The notes beneath the pieces were generated by a model. That model saw only the letters and a program-made list of their open reading frames with translations, made no database searches and was not told the origin of the DNA. A program made the translations under genes and the position numbers. From Parvularculaceae bacterium UBA4496 (GTDB taxonomy: Bacteria; Pseudomonadota; Alphaproteobacteria; Caulobacterales; Parvularculaceae), in the NCBI GenBank assembly GCA_002388885.1, contig DGNI01000191.1:1-7079 (forward strand): a stretch of 7,079 bases of DNA, given 5' to 3'. Positions 6,093-7,079 of this stretch are shown here, in pieces. Within the stretch, counting starts at the first letter, position 1, and every line of letters starts with the position of its first letter.

Positions 6093-7079
6093 ATGGCTTT
6101 TGTTTCTTTTGAAAATCTGGATCGTCCTTTTGATATAAGAGATCCGGCTTTTACCGCGTTTTCCGCTACGAGCAGCACATTCGTTTTTGCTTCCTATTCG
6201 TTCGTTTCGACAGGCGGCGATGATTGGGAATTTGGCGGCGTCGGTATAACGGATGACGGCACAGTGCCGACCGGGGGCACTGTCACTCGCCTCGCCGTCG
6301 ATCTGGATGATGAGAATGACGTCATTCTCGAGGTCGACATTACAGGTCTCGACAATATCCCGATCGTTGATTTCGGCATCAACAGCGGCACCGCTGACGA
6401 ACAGAATAACGCATTCTGGTTCGCGGCGTTACAGGGTAATGATACAATCGATTTCACCGGCGCGGATCTGACTCAATTTATCACATTTGCCGGCGATGGC
6501 GCGGATATCAGTGACGGCGCCGCTCATGCTGGCGGCGATGATACATTTCAGGGCGGCGCCCTTTCCGGCGGCGGAGAAATTTACGGCGATTTTGTCACTA
6601 TCAGCGATGGAGTCGGCATCGGCGGAAATGATACTTTCACCTTGGGCGCCGCCGCGCTTCTTGGAGACTTTTTCAACATTTCCTCCGGCGCAACGGGCTT
6701 CGGCGGCGACGATGTTTTGACGCCGCAGGAGCACGCCGCGAATGTCTTTCTCGTATCAGGAGATGCCAACTTCGTCTCAGGTTCAATGGCTGGCGGCGAC
6801 GATCTAATTGATCTGAGGGACACTGTTCTGAACGGTTTCGCCGGCACGCCCCGGATCTGGGGCGACGCCTTTTCCGTTGGCGGCGGCGGCGCACTTTCAG
6901 GCGGTGACGATACGATTCACGGAACATCGCTCGGCGATGAGATTTACGGCGAAGGAGAGTCGTTGTCAGCATCGGCCGTGATCTCAGGGGGTAATGACTT
7001 ACTCAATGGTTATGGCGGCAACGACACCATAGAAGGCAATTTCGGCAACGATACCATTGCCGGCGGCGTAGGGTTCGAC
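6093..7079 (+). CDS. RTX-like calcium-binding protein, N-terminal 329 residues (3' part outside window)
   Basis: ATG 6093 is preceded by GGGGAG ending 8 bases upstream. The frame then stays open for 329 codons to the last base of the window. The N-terminus (MAFVSFENLD) has no signal peptide, and the visible part has no cysteine. Residues about 30-95 form a beta-rich module with a GGVGITDDG...GGTVTRL pattern, like N-terminal modules of alphaproteobacterial RTX proteins. From about 132 come six imperfect units of 26-36 residues. Most have a [FILV]-x-GD-x-x-x-[IV]-S start followed by a GG-[ND]-D-x-[FIL] end; the GG-x-D motifs begin at 147, 177, 204, 234, 270 and 299. Canonical nonads start near 307 (YGGNDTIEG, NFGNDTIAG) and include the FGND and GFD variants seen in the large upstream protein. 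It is probably another type I-secreted surface or extracellular protein. The intervening hairpin suggests its own transcript. Total length, C-terminus and function are unknown. Confidence 0.92.
   Translation, partial: MAFVSFENLDRPFDIRDPAFTAFSATSSTFVFASYSFVSTGGDDWEFGGVGITDDGTVPTGGTVTRLAVDLDDENDVILEVDITGLDNIPIVDFGINSGTADEQNNAFWFAALQGNDTIDFTGADLTQFITFAGDGADISDGAAHAGGDDTFQGGALSGGGEIYGDFVTISDGVGIGGNDTFTLGAAALLGDFFNISSGATGFGGDDVLTPQEHAANVFLVSGDANFVSGSMAGGDDLIDLRDTVLNGFAGTPRIWGDAFSVGGGGALSGGDDTIHGTSLGDEIYGEGESLSASAVISGGNDLLNGYGGNDTIEGNFGNDTIAGGVGFD

Overview
The window looks like a chromosomal piece of an alphaproteobacterium, possibly marine and related to Hyphomonas. This guess rests on moderate-to-high GC coding sequence, the style of the LuxR-type regulator, and the secreted RTX proteins. 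No marker gene fixes the taxon. All four genes lie on the + strand and read in one direction.

Layout: (1) positions 2-76 are the last 24 codons of an RTX-type protein. (2) Positions 267-1400 encode a 377-residue LuxR/CsgD-type regulator with an unassigned sensory region and a C-terminal helix-turn-helix. (3) Positions 1401-1657 are an AT-rich leader with three perfect inverted repeats, the last a 9-bp stem just upstream of the next ribosome-binding site. (4) Positions 1658-5779 encode a 1373-residue, cysteine-free protein. It has a beta-sandwich (lectin-like) N-terminus, two related beta-helix modules, a long RTX nonapeptide ladder and a C-terminal region typical of type I secretion substrates. 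(5) A strong hairpin at 5817-5863 probably ends its transcript. (6) Positions 6093-7079 hold the first 329 codons of another RTX-like protein. It runs off the window end and is easy to miss because it has no stop codon here. Its first repeats are an extended ~30-residue form, and canonical nonads begin only near the window end.

How the parts fit: the window is a tandem cluster of large, acidic, calcium-binding, probably type I-secreted surface or extracellular proteins, with a regulator gene inside it. The C-termini of the first and third genes match at 18 of 24 residues, so those two proteins probably share ancestry and a secretion route. A role in adhesion, biofilm or surface-layer formation is inferred from architecture only. 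No ABC transporter, membrane-fusion protein or TolC gene is visible, and no catalytic motif was found. I see no tRNA, rRNA, CRISPR array, transposase or attachment site.
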